Below, in pieces: positions 1-12,138 of a stretch of DNA of 60,000 nucleotides. The stretch is from assembly GCF_910592395.1 (NCBI RefSeq), contig NC_088308.1:28227501-28287500 (forward strand), in the 5' to 3' direction. Under the pieces are notes generated by a model, which saw nothing but the letters and a program-made list of their open reading frames with translations, had not been told where the DNA came from and made no database searches. How positions within the stretch are numbered: the first letter of the stretch is position 1; each line of letters opens with the position of its first letter. The DNA is from Lineus longissimus (taxonomy: Eukaryota; Nemertea; Pilidiophora; Heteronemertea; Lineidae). Made by a program: the position numbers and the translations under genes.

Positions 1-511
1 GATCTGTGGTCTTATTGGTCTGCAACTAATGATTTTAACTGCGTCATACTCACATTTCACGCAGAAGTGTACATCCGCTAAAGACGCCAGGTGGAATACT
101 ACCCATATTTGGGTTGCCAGACAGATCCCTGCAAAGAGGTTTAAAAAGTTTTTAAAAAGAACACCCAGTGTCAAAACATTTCAGTGTTCGTTATACTAAT
201 ATAGATGTGTTTAAATGAAAGAGAAGAGAGAGACAGTGACACTGAGAGATGACACTGCAATCAGCTGGTATTTCCCTGGTGTAGTAGTAGCCTACTTACA
301 ATTCGCTTAATCTCGTCATTTTTGCAAATGTTCCCTCATCAATGGACGTTATGGAATTACTTCCCAAAAACCTGAAAAAAAAAATTTGTAGTGGAGGACT
401 GTCAATCGTATGAGTAATACAAACAAAAAGTGTCACAAACATAACCGTGTTTTACAGTTCCGAGGCAAGCTGAATGCCTCTCTACTGCAAAACTAAGGGT
501 AAAAGGACAAT
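1..511. other. Intergenic, no gene seen
   Basis: I see no convincing coding or RNA gene here. The stretch is AT-rich, with a short purine-rich run near 218-245. A minus-strand open frame that overlaps the right end is only a shadow of the tRNA gene that follows. Confidence 0.6.
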
Positions 512-583
512 CTCCCCGGCCGGGAATCGAACCCGGGTCTCCCGCGTGACAGGCGGGGATACTTACCACTATACTACCGAGGA
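512..583 (-). tRNA. tRNA-Asp (anticodon GTC)
   Basis: Read on the minus strand this is a complete 72-nt cloverleaf. The acceptor arm TCCTCGG pairs with CCGGGGA, the A-box is intact (TAGTATAGTGG), the anticodon stem CCCGC/GCGGG encloses the loop CTGTCAC (anticodon GTC), and the B-box is GGTTCGATTCC. There is no intron, and CCA is not encoded. A T4 Pol III terminator lies 8 nt downstream (AAAA at 501-504 on the plus strand). It decodes Asp GAC/GAU codons. A near-identical inverted copy lies about 1 kb away. Confidence 0.96.
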
Positions 584-835
584 TCGATGTATGGTAAACG
601 CTACCATACATATTTAAAATACGACCCATGACATCATTTTGCGGCACATCAGGGGCTTGACAATTTAGTGATCGTTGCATCGGGGTTAACTAATCTCTAG
701 CACCAAAGGTTTTAAACATCTGATCAAAACAGATCATTACTTACAACTTTCGGAGGTTATTTGCTCCTGCAAACGTGTTGCCTCTCAGACTGGTAATGCG
801 GTTGTTGATCAAATTGCTGAAATCGATAAGAGTTC

Positions 836-1248
836 GGAAGGCTGTATTAGAACATGTTATGTCATTCGGGTACAGAGGAAGGCTGTATTAGAACGTGTTA
901 TGTCATTCGGGTACAGAGGAAGCCTGTATTAGAACGTGTTATGTCATTCGGGTACAGAGGAAGGCTGTATTAGAACGTGTTATGTCATTCGGGTACAGAG
1001 GAAGGCTGTATTAGAACGTGTTTTGTCATTCGGGTACAGAGGAAGGCTGTATTAGAACGTGTTATGTCATTCGGGTACAGAGGAAGGCTGTATTAGAACG
1101 TGTTATGTCATTCGGGTACAGAGGAAGGCTGTATTAGAACGTGTTTTGTCATTCGGGTACAGAGGAAGGCTGTATTAGAACGTGTTATGTCATTCGGGTA
1201 CAGAGGAAGGCTGTATTAGAACGTGTTTTGTCATTCGGGTACAGAGGA
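836..1248. repeat. 41-bp minisatellite, about 10 copies
   Basis: Ten head-to-tail copies of a 41-bp unit (begins aaggctgtattagaacgtg, ends gggtacagagg) are visible. Copies are nearly identical. The main variation is gttatg versus gttttg at one site (copies 5, 8 and 10), plus single changes in copies 1 and 3. 41 is not a multiple of three, so it is not coding. It sits between the two divergent tRNA-Asp genes. Confidence 0.95.
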
Positions 1249-1580
1249 AATCACGATAGTTAAAAAGGGAAAGCTGCTATAAGCTGATAGACTTGAGGGA
1301 ATAAGAACACTCCCAGCAATGGCGAGGGGACAAACTGCCAGATATTCAACTTCAGGTTATGAGTCTCAATAGACACTTACATTTCATCGATGTCATCTAG
1401 TCCTTGGAAGACATTGGTGGGAATGCTGGACAATCCATTGTCACGTGCTATGCTGGAATGTGAGATGTGGTGTGTCAGAAAATGGACGGACGTTCATCAA
1501 ACGATCTCTTTTCTCTTAGGACTATAGCCAATATCTTACATTCGTGTTATCTTTTAAACCCTGAGGAATTAGCGCATGAA

Positions 1581-1652
1581 TCCTTGGTAGTATAGTGGTA
1601 AGTATCCCCGCCTGTCACGCGGGAGACCCGGGTTCGATTCCCGGCCGGGGAG
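1581..1652 (+). tRNA. tRNA-Asp (anticodon GTC)
   Basis: A complete 72-nt tRNA, identical to the minus-strand copy at 512-583 except C to T at position 5 of the acceptor stem, which gives a U-G wobble pair (TCCTTGG with CCGGGGA). The anticodon loop CTGTCAC carries GTC, and the A- and B-boxes are intact. A TTTT terminator follows at 1661-1664. With the first copy it forms a divergent tRNA pair. Both look functional. Confidence 0.96.
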
Positions 1653-1729
1653 ACAATTCGTTTTGCACGACGAGTTGCAAAAATCGACTCGATTCCCAAA
1701 TCACGCCAAAAACATCATGAGACGCATTT

Positions 1730-2002
1730 TTGATAACCACCATCAAGCCTATATACTATCATTTTTGTAACCAAGTTCATTGCGCCCTTGAAATTTACCA
1801 ACGCTTTGATGAAGACATATGGGTGGCTCAGCGGCCTACTCACATCTTACGTGTGTCCGCTGGGAACGCAACCGTGGCCAAACTACTGAGGCGGCACGTG
1901 ATCGTCAACCTTGCCTTATCACAGACACAGCCATTACCACAGCTGCCCCAGGATGATTCCGCTGTCACTGGAATCAAAGCTGCGAAGAAGAGAGGCTATT
2001 GA
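1730..2002 (+). CDS. Possible terminal exon or small gene, unknown
   Basis: A 90-codon open frame without an ATG at its beginning, ending at TGA 2000-2002, with AATAAA at 2057-2062 only 55 nt later. The C-terminal half reads like protein (basic end KAAKKRGY, mixed codon use). The lack of an ATG suggests either a 3' terminal exon whose acceptor I cannot place, or chance. I do not recognise the product. No neighbouring exon was found. The poly(A)-like signal is the main reason to list it. Confidence 0.25.
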   Translation: MITTIKPIYYHFCNQVHCALEIYQRFDEDIWVAQRPTHILRVSAGNATVAKLLRRHVIVNLALSQTQPLPQLPQDDSAVTGIKAAKKRGY

Positions 2003-3140
2003 ATATAGATCAAAACTGGCGCTTATTTCATTTTATTCAACCACAAAACAAAGAAAATAAAGCCCCCGTTATTGTCCCGAGGACGGATTAAGACACATGG
2101 GAAAAGAAACCAATAATCCTATGAGAATGTCATAGTAGCATATTTTCGAGTTGCCGATCGACACGTCGTCGCAGGAATTAAGAACAAGAGGCGTGGCGGA
2201 ATGGATGGATAGCTTCGTCTGCTGCGACAGAGTAGCCGATGTATAAAATGTTAAATTGTTTTTGTCTCGTCTTACCTGTTAAGATCACTGCTGATATGCA
2301 TACCAGGACAGGCACGTGCGATCTTGACGCCATGTTCCACAAGTGTTAGGTGGAGCTATCAAGGGCCTTATAACATGTCTCGATGTATCAAATACACTCG
2401 TCCCTACGATGCCTTTATAATACAATAGGTGCATCGGTGATGCACATCCAAGCTCATGAGGAGAGATTGAATCTGCTAAGTGACAATAACTTAAAGGAAC
2501 TCTGTTTATACTTGAATACGAAGAGTTGTGAGTCACACTAAACCAGCAGTCAATCCAATCATCCCAACCAAGTTCATCAAAAGATAGGGTTTTTTTTTCT
2601 CTAAACAATCCAAAAATAAGATATCAGGCCAAAATCGAAACAATTCAAAAGTTGGAAGTTGGTCACAATTGGCAGGACCATGACATTCTAGTTGTACTAA
2701 AGTGCAGCCTATCTCTGCTTGTCAAACACAAGTCCTGATTCTTGATCGCAATTAAAATTCAGTCAATATTAGTGGACACTTGATTAAACAATGGCTTGGT
2801 TTTGTCTTTCACATGTACGGAAACAAGGGATCAGCCCCATGTCAAAATAGAAATTTATTAAATTTGGGTTCTTGTTTCAAACTCTTGATCAAAGCAGTGA
2901 AGTGGGGAGCCGAGGATAATGATTTGATATATACTATACATGTTGCCTGGTTGCCTGGTTGCCTGCGCTCTCACTCATTTGATAGCTAAATGGAGGACTT
3001 TCACCAGTATTTGCCAGGTGGTTCTACTTGTTCTAATCTACTAGTAGCCCCTTCATTCAAATTGACTGAAAAACTAACAAGTAAAGGATCATCCTGGCAC
3101 CAGTTGTTTTCAATATGGGCCTACTCCGCCTCTCGATAGA
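2003..3140. other. Intergenic, nothing supported
   Basis: Apart from the poly(A)-like AATAAA at 2057, I see no gene, RNA or clear repeat. Short open frames in it have no recognisable domain and no splice context. Confidence 0.5.
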
Positions 3141-3423
3141 TAGTCCAGCTGCTAAACTCCCAAAAAGGCAAGAATTGTGCATTTTAATGGGGAAAGCATG
3201 AAATTGGGCAGGGTGGTAGAACAACCCCTAGGGGACATTTATCGATTAAGACCCTAATTTTTTACGCCCCCTGGCGGTCGCCATCTTGGAATCCAATTTG
3301 GCCGCCATTTCTGGCCCGTTTCCTGCAATATCTCGGAATCTATTGGACGTACGGGTATAATTTTGACGGCTTACCCTAGGTTTTCAGGTATGACGAATTC
3401 AACGGAACCAATGAAAATGCCGT
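3141..3423 (-). mobile_element. Dispersed element copy A (152-bp-monomer family)
   Basis: The reverse complement of this stretch matches 12956-13225 along most of its length. Shared landmarks include gggtcttaatcgat, accaaatttcatgctttcccc, the CTCF-like core CCGCCAGGGGGCG (here CGCCCCCTGGCGG at 3265-3277) and the GCCATCTTGG/CAAGATGGC type motifs. This copy carries the common tail plus a little over one monomer. No open reading frame and no clear terminal repeats, so it is non-autonomous and of unknown class. Confidence 0.85.
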
Positions 3424-5267
3424 CGAAGCTGGTTATTTAATTAACCAAGATTTGTAAATAATTTCGTCTTTACCCCAGCCCACCTATAGAGCGTTTCAAT
3501 ATTACTTTAAAGAATTGCGAATACAATAAAAGGAACGTGGCGATATGTAAAGGTGAAAGACTGTTGGTGATCTTTTTGTGTTTGATCGGCCGGCCGACAG
3601 GAGAAACATCGTTAGGTCCAGTTGTCACAACTATTTCGATTTGAAAGAAGATGACGATAGATTGTAAACAGGCCTTGCATGTAATGACAATGAGATCAAA
3701 CTTAATGGGTGACCAAACATTTGCCGTTTCACGTCTTAAAGACCCTGAACTATTTTGCCTATAAATCGTATGCTATATTTGCATTATATTTTGTGAGCTG
3801 TAGAGCTATATTCCACTGCCTACGTTTGTATATAGTTCAATGGTAGATTTGTTAGAAGGGTAGCAAGAACTATACTGCTGACTTCATCACTGTGTTTTCA
3901 GCTGCTGTGCATAATATTAAAGGAGTAAGCGGATTATCCCTTCAATTTATTTGTTCTTATCCTGTTTCATGAGTAGAATTTGGTGATGAAACTATGACTG
4001 TGTTGTGGAAGGTGGTGACTGGGCAGCTGACAGTATGGAACGCTGTTGATTAGCCACCTATTCCTTTGAGCGGGCAGTTCTGAGCTGCATCAGACAATCT
4101 CAACTATTTCCACTTACGCCATCTACAACTACATTTGCATAGAGGCTGTCAGTCACTTTGACCTTGACTATGCATGCTGTAAATTTCATGTAGTTTCTTT
4201 AATGAAATAAACATCCAAGAGCTGAATTCCGAGTTGGTTGTTTCTGGTGTGCAACAGACACTTCTTGCGGTGACGGTGTAGAAGTTTAAAATGTCCCTGA
4301 ATAAAATGTCCGGGGAGCGAAGGATTCTCTTCGCTTTGGCGGGAATGGCCTCCACAGATAGAACAATATCATAATCTGTCAGAATACAATAGGACTGGGC
4401 ACGTTTCTCATGAGTACGGTTTCCTCCTCTACACCGTACGGCCTTGGCCGAAATGGTAAATACACAATGTACGTCATTGTCAGTTCAAGTCAGTGTGTGT
4501 GATTTTGACAAGATGCAGGTTTCGGCAGCTATACGACTGACGAAATACGAAGTGCAAGGATCTATGGAGTCATCAAGCTATACGACTGACGAAATACGAA
4601 GTGCAAGGATCTATGGAGTCATCAAGTCCTAAGCTAATTCATTAATGCGACACTCGTAAATCATCTTTTGTCCTATGTTGTAGGAGGAATCGGCGAAATT
4701 TTTGAAAATCGCCAATGAAATGCATTTACAAACTGCCCTTCGCAGCTAAGGCCTGCGAAACCTGGCTTGTATATATTTCTATGGCCATATAGCTCCGTTC
4801 ATGTGCATGTTATGCAGCAGCCAAGACCCACCTTTGACAATACCATCCAATTGGTCTAATGACATAACAATACAAGTTGGCGCTAAGCCGCCGGCCTGTC
4901 TTTCGCGGGGTAGAGGAATAGTGCTCGGATGGTGTGACGTCAAATGTATTGTCTTTGGTCATGATCGGTCTCGGTTGATTTGAACGCAAGTCAGTTGGTG
5001 TGTGAGTGCACTGCGCAGAACATCGCTGGAAAACTTTTTCCGATTTCAAAGGTGAAATTCGCTTCAACATTTCGGAAATCAAGTTAAAAGAGCTGCAGCA
5101 GAAGGTAGGGCCCAGTATCTATGACCGATAATTGTTTGAATTGGTTTCAACAGGTTTTTATTGCTGTAAAAGTCATGCAGTCGAGCCGAGAATGAACTGC
5201 GCAGTTAGAAATTTCAGTCGCAAATTCACGGTAAGGCAGGACTTTTGTGCATTATGTGCATTATGTG
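3424..5267. other. Intergenic, nothing supported except a short duplication
   Basis: No gene is supported. Small open frames (for example minus strand 4149-4355) lack domains or splice signals. The right end (about 5225-5250) contains a short piece resembling the inside of the 1.09-kb repeat that follows (ggcaggactt..tgtgcat), so the repeat's left edge is probably rearranged. Confidence 0.5.
4527..4624. repeat. 49-bp exact tandem duplication
   Basis: Two adjacent copies (4527-4575 and 4576-4624) begin agctatacgactgacgaaat and end tctatggagtcatca. They are identical by eye, indicating a very recent duplication. 49 is not a multiple of three, and no coding role is seen. Confidence 0.9.
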
Positions 5268-8200
5268 CAATATTCATTGAGGCTGTTGGAGAGACTTCTT
5301 GTCCAAGCAGTACCATTCCGCCCCCTCTAAGGCATACAATGGTAACTTATAAACACAAGATTTTAATCCCTGTCTCGGGTGTCTTTGAGAGAACTGATCA
5401 TACACAATTCCCAACCTACTCGTCAGTCAGCTGACAGATTCCCTGGGTCGAACGTGTTACTGTGATGTTTTCGAAGAGATACTTGTGGCTGTTGTAAAGA
5501 CTTCTTGTCTGAACAGTACCATTCTGCCCTCTCTAAGGCATACAGTGGTAACTAATTAATCAACTGCGAAATGATCGCAGATTGAATACAGTGAGTTTAT
5601 CATTCAAACAATATCAAATGTAACCATGATGATACTTTTTACTGGGTGACCCATGCCTGTGGGATGTTTGATCCAACATACTTTGAGGCGGTTGGCGATC
5701 ATTCTAGTCTATTGTTTGCAAGCATAGCGCCTCTTGTGATTTAAAGGTAAGGAGGCATGACCAAAAGCGGTCAGCATGTTATTGCCAGGCAAGTAGATTC
5801 GGCAATTCTATTTAAACTTGGATTGTGATTGGTGCCGTATCAAAGGGAAGCTTTCACTGTGGTCAAAGCACTGAGAGTCTCCCTCCAAGGTAAGTTTAGT
5901 AGGGCAGGACTTATGTGCATGACTGGAAGGCTTTTGACCTCCAAACCTTGTCATATGATTTTTCAAAAATGCTTTAAATTTAAACAATTATTCATTTGGC
6001 TCCACTATCCCGACTGTGGTGTAGCACCCGACTGTAACTGGCATGAATAGGGAATACGCTGGTTATGGATGTCAGATCGTGGTTCCTTGACAATTGCAAA
6101 CAATTTCACTGGACGTAACCCACGCGGCGACACCAAGGACCGCTGGCTGATCTATTGATATGTTCGTAGTAGGGTGTCAAAGTCGGGGAGACGAAGAGCC
6201 ACTCGTCTCTTGTAGGGGGTTCATTGAAAGTGTTTGCATTTGTTAGCCCATAAACACAAGATTTTAATCCTTCAGTCCCGTGTTTGGCGGAGAAACTAAT
6301 CTTACAGAAGGCCCAGTCATATTTCGTCATTGACGGTATCTCTGGGAGGCCCTGTGTGCCGTTGATCCAATATTCATTGAGGCTTTTGGAGAGACTTCTT
6401 GTCCAAGCAGTACCATTCAGCCCCCTCTAAGGCATACAATGGTAATTCATAAACACAAGATTTTAATCCCTGTCTCGGGTGTCTTTGAGAGAGCTGATCA
6501 TACACAATTCCCAACCTACTCGTCAGCCAGCTGACAGATTCCCTGGGTCGAACGTGTTACTGTGATGTTTTCGTAGAGATACTTGTGGCTGTTGTAAAGA
6601 CTTCTTGTCTGAACAGTACCATTCTGCCCTCTCTAAGGCATACAGTGGTAACTAATTAATCAACTGAATTGAATACAGTGAGTTAATCATTCAAACAATA
6701 TCAAACTTAACCATGATGGTACTTTTTACTGGGTGACCCATGCCTGTGGGATGTTTGATCCAACATACTTTGAGGCGGTTGGCGATCATTCTAGTCTATT
6801 GTTTGCATGCATAGCGCCTCTTGTGATTTAAAGGTAAGGAGGCATGACCAAAAGCGGTCAGCATGTTATTGCCAAGGAAGTAGATTCGGTAATTCTATTC
6901 AAATTTGGATTGTAATTGGTGTCGTATCAAAGGGAAGCTTTCACTGTGGTCAAAGCACTGAGAGTCTCCCTCCAAGGTAAGTTTAGTAAGGCAGGACTTA
7001 TGTGCATGACTGGAAGGCTTTTGACTTCCAAACTTTGTCATATGATTTTTCAAAAATGCTTTAAATTTAAACAATCATTCATTTGGCTCCACTATCCCGA
7101 CTGTGGTGTAGCACCCGACTGTAACTGGCATGAATAGGGAATACGCTGGTTATGGATGTCAGATCGTGGTTCCTTGACAATTGCAAACAATTTCACTGGA
7201 CGTAACCCACGCGGCGACACCAAGGACCGCTGGCTGATCTATTGATATGTTCGTAGTAGGGTGTCAAAGTCGGGGAGACGAAGAGCCACTCGTCTCTTGT
7301 AGGGGGTTCATTGAAAGTGTTTGCATTTGTTAGCCTATAAACACAAGATTTTAATCCTTCAGTCCCGTGTTTGGCGGAGAAACTAATCTTACAGAAGGCC
7401 CAGTCATATTTCGTCATTGACGGTATCTCTGGGAGGCCCTGTGTGCCGTTGATCCAATATTCATTGAGGCTTTTGGAGAGACTTCTTGTCCAAGCAGTAC
7501 CATTCCGCCCCCTCTAAGGCATACAATGGTAATTCATAAACACAAGATTTTAATCCCTGTCTCGGGTGTCTTTGAGAGAGCTGATCATACACAATTCCCA
7601 ACCTACTCGTCAGCCAGCTGACAGATTCCCTGGGTCGAACGTGTTACTGTGATGTTTTCGTAGAGATACTTGTGGCTGTTGTAAAGACTTCTTGTCTGAA
7701 CAGTACCATTCTGCCCTCTCTAAGGCATACAGTGGTAACTAATTAATCAACTGAATTGAATACAGTGAGTTAATCATTCAAACAATATCAAATGTAACCA
7801 TGATGATACTTTTTACTGGGTGACCCATGCCTGTGGGATGTTTGATCCAACATACTTTGAGGCGGTTGGCGATCATTCTAGTCTATTGTTTGCAAGCATA
7901 GCGCCTCTTGTGATTTAAAGGAAAGGAGGCATGACCAAAAGCGGTCAGCATGTTATTGCCAGGCAAGTAGATTCGGCAATTCTATTCAAACTTGGATTGT
8001 GATTGGTGCCATATCAAAGGGAAGCTTTCACTGTGGTCAAAGCACTGAGAGTCTCCCTCCAAGGTAAGTTTAGTAGGGCAGGACTTATGTGCATGACTGG
8101 AAGGCTTTTGACCTCCAAACCTTGTCATATGATTTTTCAAAAATGCTTTAAATTTAAACAATTATTCATTTGGCTCCACTATCCCGACTGTGGTGTAGCA

Positions 8201-9109
8201 CCCGACTGTAACTGGCATGAATAGGGAATACGCTGGTTATGGATGTCAGATCGTGGTTCCTTGACAATTGCAAACAATTTCACTGGACGTAACCCACGCG
8301 GCGACACCAAGGACCGCTGGCTGATCTATTGATATGTTCGTAGTAGGGTGTCAAAGTCGGGGAGACGAAGAGCCACTCGTCTCTTGTAGGGGGTTCATTA
8401 AAAGTGTTTGCATTTGTTAGCCCATAAACACAAGATTTTAATCCTTCAGTCCCGTTTTTGGCGGAGAAACTAATCTTACAGAAGGCCCAGTCATATTTCG
8501 TCATTGACGGTATCTCTGGGAGGCCCTGTGTGCCGTTGATCCAATATTCATTGAGGCTGTTGAAGAGACTTCTTGTCTAAGCAGTGCCATTCCGCCTCCT
8601 CTAAAGCATACAATGGTAACTTATAAACACAAGATTTTAATCCCTGTCTCGGGTGTCTTTGAGAGAACTGATCATACCCAATTCCCAACCTACTCTTCAG
8701 CCAGCTGACAGATTCCCTGGGTCGAACGTGTTGCTGTGATGTTTTCGTAGAGATACTTGTGGCTGTTGTAAAGACTTCTTGTCTAAACAGTACCATTCTG
8801 CCCTCTCTAAGGCATACAGTGGTAACTAATACATTAACTGTGAAATGAACGCAGGTTGAATACAGTGAGTTAATCATTCAAACAATATCAAACGTAACCA
8901 TGATGATACTTTTTACTGGGTGACCCATGCCTGTGGGATGTTTGATCCAACATACTTTGAGGCGGTTGGCGATGATTCTAGTCTATTGTTTGCAAGCATA
9001 GAGCGCCTCTTGTGATTTAAAGGTAAGGAGGCATGACCAAAAGCGGTCAGCATGTTATTACCAAGGAAGTAGATTCGGTAATTCTATTCAAACTTGGATT
9101 GTGATTGGC
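5268..9109. repeat. 1.09-kb tandem repeat, 3.5 copies
   Basis: Units start at the landmark caatattcattgaggct: about 5268 (1100 bp), 6368 (1087 bp), 7455 (1087 bp) and a partial fourth copy from about 8542 to 9109. Copies are nearly identical. Units 2 and 3 share a 13-bp deletion (caactgaattgaatac) that unit 1 and the partial unit 4 lack. Each unit is itself composite: a module containing cagtaccattctgcc and ctaaggcatac occurs twice, and acacaagattttaatcc recurs three times per full period. Open frames of 73 codons (+) and 74 codons (-) recur per unit, but have no recognisable domain and are listed here as repeat content, not genes. Confidence 0.95.
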
Positions 9110-9727
9110 TAACTGAAATTTTGGCCTTGTTGGAAAGTATGGTAAGGAAATCTTGATTTTTATAAACATGACCCTGAAACCCACCTTAACCTTCATCTAT
9201 CTCATAATTTCAGAGGCTTAGCCCAAGGATGAGTCCGATACACGAGATGGTGGACGATTGGTTGTCAGTCTTCCGTGGCAGTGCCCAGCAGTCCAGTTGC
9301 AGTGCCTAGCAGTCCTAGGCCTGCAGCTCAAACCGGTAGGAATAGGTAGAATCCGGACATAGAAAACAATTTCTGCTAGAATGAGAAAAAGTCCCCCTGA
9401 TGCAGTTAATGGTATTTCGCCGTGCAAGCAAAAGAAACAGCTAGCCAGATGAGAAACACGGGTGTCTAGTGATGGTCTGTTCGATAGACTCATCAGGCTA
9501 ATAAATGCAATCCGTGTACTATCATTGGGCCACGCAAATAACGTACTGCAGAAGAAATTCACATATTAGATGGGGAGACTGATCGTTGGGGCATACCAAA
9601 TACAAATGACGATTGAATAATTGTTTCTATTCTCCCAAAGCTGCAAGTCTGCTCCCAGTTGCGCTAGAATAAGTTTTGAACTAACACTTCATAACCCTTA
9701 TATCAATATATTTTCTCTCATCTTCAG

Positions 9728-9820
9728 AGGGATGGACCGACTCCCTTCCCGCGGCTGAACCCGGCATCCTCCCATCGATGTATACAAGCCACCTGTCCTA
9801 CTTCTACCGGCATCGTGACT
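9728..9820 (+). CDS. Possible 3' terminal exon, unknown
   Basis: A pyrimidine-rich tract ending tctcatcttcag precedes an open stretch. In one frame it reads about 30 residues (WTDSLPAAEPGILP... ending YRHRD) to a TAG at about 9818. The nearest poly(A) signal is AATAAA at 10262. No upstream partner exon with matching phase was established and no family is recognised, so this is weak. Confidence 0.2.
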
Positions 9821-10857
9821 AGTCCTCCATGGTGACGAACAGTAACTCTGGACCTAGAGTGCTTATAAATCAGGATGTATAGATGTAACAGGAATGAACA
9901 AGGAAAGAGTATTCCGTAGGGAGTTTTCGCAAAAGAGTAGGGACAATCCAGGATGCATGAGTGTACATGTAACAGTTTTTAATACCCTAAGATATAATGT
10001 TCTGGGGACTGATGAATATATTATGCGCATTAATCTCGTAGGTGTTGATGTACACCAACCAACAGGGAAGGACTTGTTGCCAGAGGGACGTTTCCTACTA
10101 CTCCACTGGAATAGAAATCCTACCTAACTGTAGCGCCACCTGTTCCCACATGTGGTGCCCACGTACAGATTGTTGTCAGAATATCTTTTTGTAAAACCTT
10201 TTAATGATATTTGACCAATGTATCAGGACGTTGAATATCTAAATTTGTCCTAAACATATCAAATAAAGAATGATAGTTTCACAATCAGTGTTGTTCTTTG
10301 TACTACCGTCAGAAGGGTCTATTCCTGAGCCAGGACAAAGTTTGGTACGTCTTACCCGGGTGATAACGCCTTTCAAAAACCAATGGGCAACAGCAGCGCC
10401 CCTGTGGCGTGTTGGGTTCTTTTTCTGCGACACCGCAGGAGGGAATGTACACAAATCTAGCCCGCCTTCTCAAATGCTCCTAACTGTCACAACCAGCGCC
10501 ACTAGTGACAGTGACAAACCAGCTGATTACATCCTGTAAACCCTCCCACAGGGCCACTGTAGTCTCTATTTGTCCCCAATATTCGGTAGACTCTTTCACC
10601 AGTCTCCTCCATTCACTCATTAATTCTCAAAATAGTGTGAAAGAGCAGATCATTAGCGTTTTGTCCTTTGTGCTGCACATGTGCATTGTACATGTAGTGT
10701 ACTTTGCTTCAAGTGCGAACCAGAGACGCATGCAGTCTCCGTCTGGCAGAGACCATGCATGAAAATTGAAAAAGTAAATTTAGGATCCAAAACTTGCTTC
10801 TGATGACATCAAATCTAAACACCGTCGCCGTAATCTTGAACTCAAATACGATTACCA

Positions 10858-11060
10858 CAGACGTCTTATTCTGCCACTGATGGAGGAATGTATCTGTGCC
10901 CTTTGGCAGGCAGGCCTTGCCCGGGGTCGTTGGTGAAGGAGTCCCGGGGAGGATGCGGTTGTTGGTCCCGATTGGCCGCTTGCTCGAGTCCGTCGGCACC
11001 AAGATGCTGGGATCATTCTCAGCGCGGCCGCTGAACGTTGTCGCATTGGAAGCTGTAATA
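10858..11060 (-). CDS. Possible internal exon, unknown
   Basis: On the minus strand, tctttattacag is a good acceptor at its 5' side. It is followed by about 65 open codons of GC-richer sequence (SNATTFSGRAENDPS ... FLHQWQNKTSV) and a weak GTAATC donor. Composition differs from the AT-rich surroundings. No domain is recognised and no flanking exon was matched. It could be an exon of an unrecognised gene or a fragment of an old mobile element. Confidence 0.25.
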
Positions 11061-12138
11061 AAGATGGCAGGCTATCGGTCTCTCTTCTTGAACGAGATGC
11101 TGGTTCTCATCTTCGCTGAACTTCTAAATGTCGATAGCAAGAGGTTATATATGCTCGTCTATAGTACATGTCAAAATATGGTACGCACAGGCGGCTGAAG
11201 TCCTGATCCAGAGCCAACTACCTCTGTTCAAAACACTGGCTGTAACATCGAATGGATGGAAGTGGACGAATTCTCGTCCGAATGTGACACTGAATGTGAC
11301 ACTGATTGTGACAATGCGTGGACACCGGTGGATTGTTACTTTTACATGATTGTACCCACCTGTAAGACATGTCTTGTAGCATGTTTCTTTCTGCAGTTGA
11401 TCCGGATTGTCACATCCGAGACAGGTGTCCGAGGGACACGTTATCTTCTTGCAAGAAATCTCTCCATTCTGGAAATGATGACATGGACTTAGTAATGATC
11501 CTATCAAGAAAATGACGTATCTTCCTAGCTCTATTAAAGGTTATCAAAGTCTTCAAGGAGAATCAAGAACACTTGATTGTTTCTCACCGTGATGAGAAGG
11601 GTATTTTCTATGAATGTTAGAAGTTCAGTTGGCAAAACGTTGCAGATTTTCATCATCGGTCCGTCATTTCGATCGTTGGTCAAAATGGTGCACCGTGAAC
11701 AGGTATTTAGCAGGACAGACCTGTCTAGCAACCTCCTTCATCATTGGAGGACATCAAAACTTACCAGACACGAGCAGGTGACGCACGGTAGCTTGCCCAC
11801 ACCTTCAACCACTGGATGCCAGGTTGAGCCATTCTTATAGGTGAGATCGTCGGTCACGCAATCTAGATATGAAAACGAATAATTCTAACTGGGCAGAAGC
11901 GTTGTGAAATATCCAAAGTACCCGCTGCAGGAGCTAGATGTATCCCTCATGTTAGAAAAAATCAATTATGATTACAGTGAACGTTCCAACGCATGGTCAT
12001 GTCGATATGTTCTGATTATTAGTTTCTGATTGTTAGTTACTGACCAACTATCGGAACTTTCTGGGGGATTATGTAAAATGAAAACAGTGTCACCCTCTCT
12101 GAACCAACCGTATAAATAGTTTGATTCGATGAACCCGC

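Larger units (their letters stand above)
9110..12130. other. Intergenic with a few unproven exon candidates
   Basis: No recognised gene. Possible last exons at 9206-9302 and 9728-9820 follow pyrimidine-rich AG acceptors, and an AATAAA occurs at 10262-10267. A GC-richer island at 10858-11060 could be a minus-strand exon. The rest shows nothing I can support. Confidence 0.4.

Noticed and set aside
829-1248. CRISPR array
   Set aside because: The 41-bp units are contiguous with no spacers, and the host is a eukaryote. It is a minisatellite.
2189-2245. tRNA-like sequence (gaggcgtggcggaatggatgg)
   Set aside because: The start recalls a tRNA Leu/Ser 5' half, but no anticodon arm, B-box or acceptor pairing follows.
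5829-8224. Recurring 73-codon plus-strand frames in the 1.09-kb repeat as genes
   Set aside because: They begin with TTG, not ATG, have no domain, and recur only because the repeat units are nearly identical.
6106-8504. Recurring 74-codon minus-strand frames with an ATG in the 1.09-kb repeat
   Set aside because: The copies differ by so few bases that an open frame in each is not independent evidence, and no family or splice context is seen.
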